From Lutraria lutraria (lineage: Eukaryota; Mollusca; Bivalvia; Venerida; Mactridae), in assembly GCA_964023205.1 (NCBI GenBank), contig OZ026833.1, positions 41,571,137 through 41,635,136 on the forward strand: a stretch of DNA of 64,000 bases, in the 5' to 3' direction. Each line of letters opens with the position of its first letter. The first letter of the stretch is position 1. A program made the position numbers and the translations under genes. The notes under the pieces are model-generated. The model worked only from the letters and a program-made list of their open reading frames with translations. It did not search any database and had not been told where the DNA came from. Shown here one piece after another: positions 62,113-64,000 of this stretch.

Positions 62113-63199
62113 TACATAAAAAAAAATTATGATAAATATCTTATGTCAAATCTTCATCTTACTAATATACGCACGTAGTAAACATTGTTTATGTTTTTTA
62201 ACACTAAAACATTTTGTTGTTATCTTAGGCCGATAATACACAGAAAACTGCTGTAGACTTAAAATTAAACTTGAAATAGTGGCTGAATATGCAGTATGTT
62301 TATAATGCGTGTTGGGATCTGTGAAATGATCGTTAAGATGCGTCAGTGAACAACCTAGCTAAGCAAGATATTTATTCGGTTTTAAGTATAATACAATTTT
62401 GCGCAAGACAATATATGGGTTGCGTTAAAAAGAAATTCCGCTTAAATACAATTTTACTTCGTTTAAGTCAAATCAAGCCAGGTATTTCTTAGAACTATGC
62501 AGCCATATCTTTAACTTATCAATGATATTAAAAAAACATTGATGAAGCATTTTTGAGTTGCAAGGCAGTGAATTTATTACATCATGTAAAGAAAATGTTC
62601 GCGTGATTTAGCTGCATAGCTGGAGAAATAACTGTAGAAAGTGAGATTATACCTGATCCTTACAATTTGTTATAACATATTTGGGAGGGCAATTTAAAAC
62701 TTTGCTCTGAACTTATCTATCCATATTATATTGCACACACTGTTTATTTACTTGAATGTTTATTATGATATTGAAATACAAAACAAGGTCATTAAATAAA
62801 TGAAGGCAGCAACGTCATTTTCTTTCATCTCAAATAGAGATATACTCATCAATCAACCCATTAGAGTATTTTCTTTTGGCCAAATTAGCTGAATGGATGT
62901 GATGTGTGTATAATTATAACAATAAAATTAAGGAAGAACTTGCAATACTGCAAAGCCTGCCTACAGCAGTCCTCTTAGAGTTTGATTAAGTCCATGGTGC
63001 TGCAAAAAAATTAGCTATAAGAAACGATTTCCTGATTATCAGGTTTATATCTTGAACTATATAATAGCAACGTTATTCAGGTTCTATCCTTTTTACTTAC
63101 TAATATGCAATAACAAAACAACGACGTCAAACAATAGAACATGGCCGTAAGCGCACCACGACGTCGTTAACGTTAGCGCGTCCCGCCATACTTCGGGCG
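62113..63199. other. 5' flank of copy 5
   Basis: The stretches 62130-62200 and 62280-62400 align with the copy 3 flank (28400-28460 and 29120-29240), and about 62455 has the TAAGTCAAATCAAGCC word shared with the flanks of copies 1 to 3. Otherwise AT-rich with no gene seen. Confidence 0.5.
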
Positions 63200-64000
63200 G
63201 CGAATTGTCTTTAGATGCAAAAAAATACAACTATTTCAAATACGCAAATGATAATTACTTCCAACTCTTCAGTATACGTTTTACCGGAAGCGGAAGTATC
63301 CCCTTGTTCCGGTGTGATGCCAATGGACTCTAGCTCCCTGATGCGCTCCATATCGTTATCACTTGAAGGAGTGGTAATGACATTCACCATGTACTTGGCG
63401 GATGACTTTATTGGCTGGCTGACAGGGGACCTAAAAGCAGATAGCCTACTTCGATTGGACGGCTGTAGTTCCGTTGCCTTTGATGACACGATTTTGCACA
63501 CTTTTCCAATATGCATCAGCACCAATAAGAAGAGAAATGTAAAAGATCTCAGCATCATTAAATGGGTGTGCTAGTTTGAGTCACTGTCGTGGTCGCCGTA
63601 TGTCGCACTTTGAAACATCACCAAACAAATTTTAAATGGATTGTTTCAACCCCCGTCTGCTTAGGTTGTCTGCGAGCTGCTGTTTGACGAAGGACCTCTG
63701 TGCCCAATCGTTAAACAAAATATTTGCTACTACCGAAATATTTTCAGAACATACCTTTGAAATAACATCATTGGCCAAAACGTTTTGTGGGTGCTGTGTC
63801 GTTGAATGTAATATAGCGGTCTCTGTCCGTATTGCTGGCTCGAACCGGAACGGGGTGGCCTTTGTGTTCAGCCTTTTATCTTTCGCTGTTGCTCTTAAAT
63901 GGCGGTATGTTGTTTCCGCTGACAATGACGGCATCATTCTATTGAGTGACTTGCAGACTGAAACCTGACGATCATCGGCTAAATAATTGTAATGCAATCG
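63200..64000 (-). pseudogene. BEL/Pao LTR-retrotransposon pol fragment, runs off right edge
   Basis: The minus strand from 63997 encodes ISVVANILFNDWAQRSFVKQ (the aspartic-protease-like region of BEL/Pao, normally LFDxGxQRSF; the active-site Asp-x-Gly is altered to NDW). In other frames there follow LIGADAYW (about 63530), GNGTTAVQSK, then SPVSQPIKSSAKYM and ERIRELESIGI, in the order seen in BEL/Pao proteins before the RT. Frameshifts separate the parts, so it is inactive. It is markedly richer in GC than its surroundings. Confidence 0.8.

Noticed and set aside
1..64000. CRISPR array, operon or bacterial-type defence system
   Set aside because: No regularly spaced repeats with unique spacers, no cas-like or prokaryotic gene clusters; the gene structure is clearly that of an animal.

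Overview
The window is animal nuclear DNA: AT-rich, with short coding exons bounded by GT-AG introns and dense in transposable-element debris. The tRNA-headed SINEs, the BEL/Pao, Tc1, pogo-like and PIF/Harbinger-like pieces, and the TIR families resemble those of lophotrochozoan, most likely bivalve mollusc, genomes. The species cannot be named from the sequence.

The only genes I can support are five tandem paralogues of one SLC16 (monocarboxylate-transporter-like) gene, all on the minus strand. Copy 1 (475-11492) runs off the left edge. Copy 2 is 12668-17141, copy 3 is 22212-28188, copy 4 is 30793-36047 and copy 5 is 50796-60889. The four complete copies have the same six coding exons: 5, 185, 144, 148, about 821-836 and 164 nt. 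Intron phases are identical and the predicted proteins are 488-493 residues. In every copy the first coding exon holds only ATGAG (Met-Arg). All copies keep intact frames and splice sites, so the array looks functional. The proteins keep the MCT fold signatures of TM1-TM5 but lack the usual DGGWGW motif, and they carry Asn where MCT1 has its TM8 proton-coupling Asp.

Introns and spacers hold nearly everything else. Intron 1 of copy 1 (8 kb) contains a 4.5-kb TTAA-flanked element that has itself been invaded by a LINE 3' fragment and a PIF/Harbinger-like element. The spacer between copies 2 and 3 has a LINE RT fragment, a split SINE and a perfect 17 x 12-bp minisatellite. The 14.7-kb spacer between copies 4 and 5 has a 489-bp foldback element and one decayed LINE (about 42.6-48.4 kb) interrupted by three later insertions. 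Copy 5 introns hold a second, damaged copy of the TTAA element plus three small TIR elements. A Tc1 relic and a BEL/Pao pol fragment lie upstream of copy 5.

Because the paralogues share intron and flank sequence, they serve as empty-site controls for each other. Several insertions can therefore be delimited to the base from this window alone, and shared SINEs give a partial order of the gene duplications. I found no operon-like system, CRISPR array or convincing functional tRNA gene.
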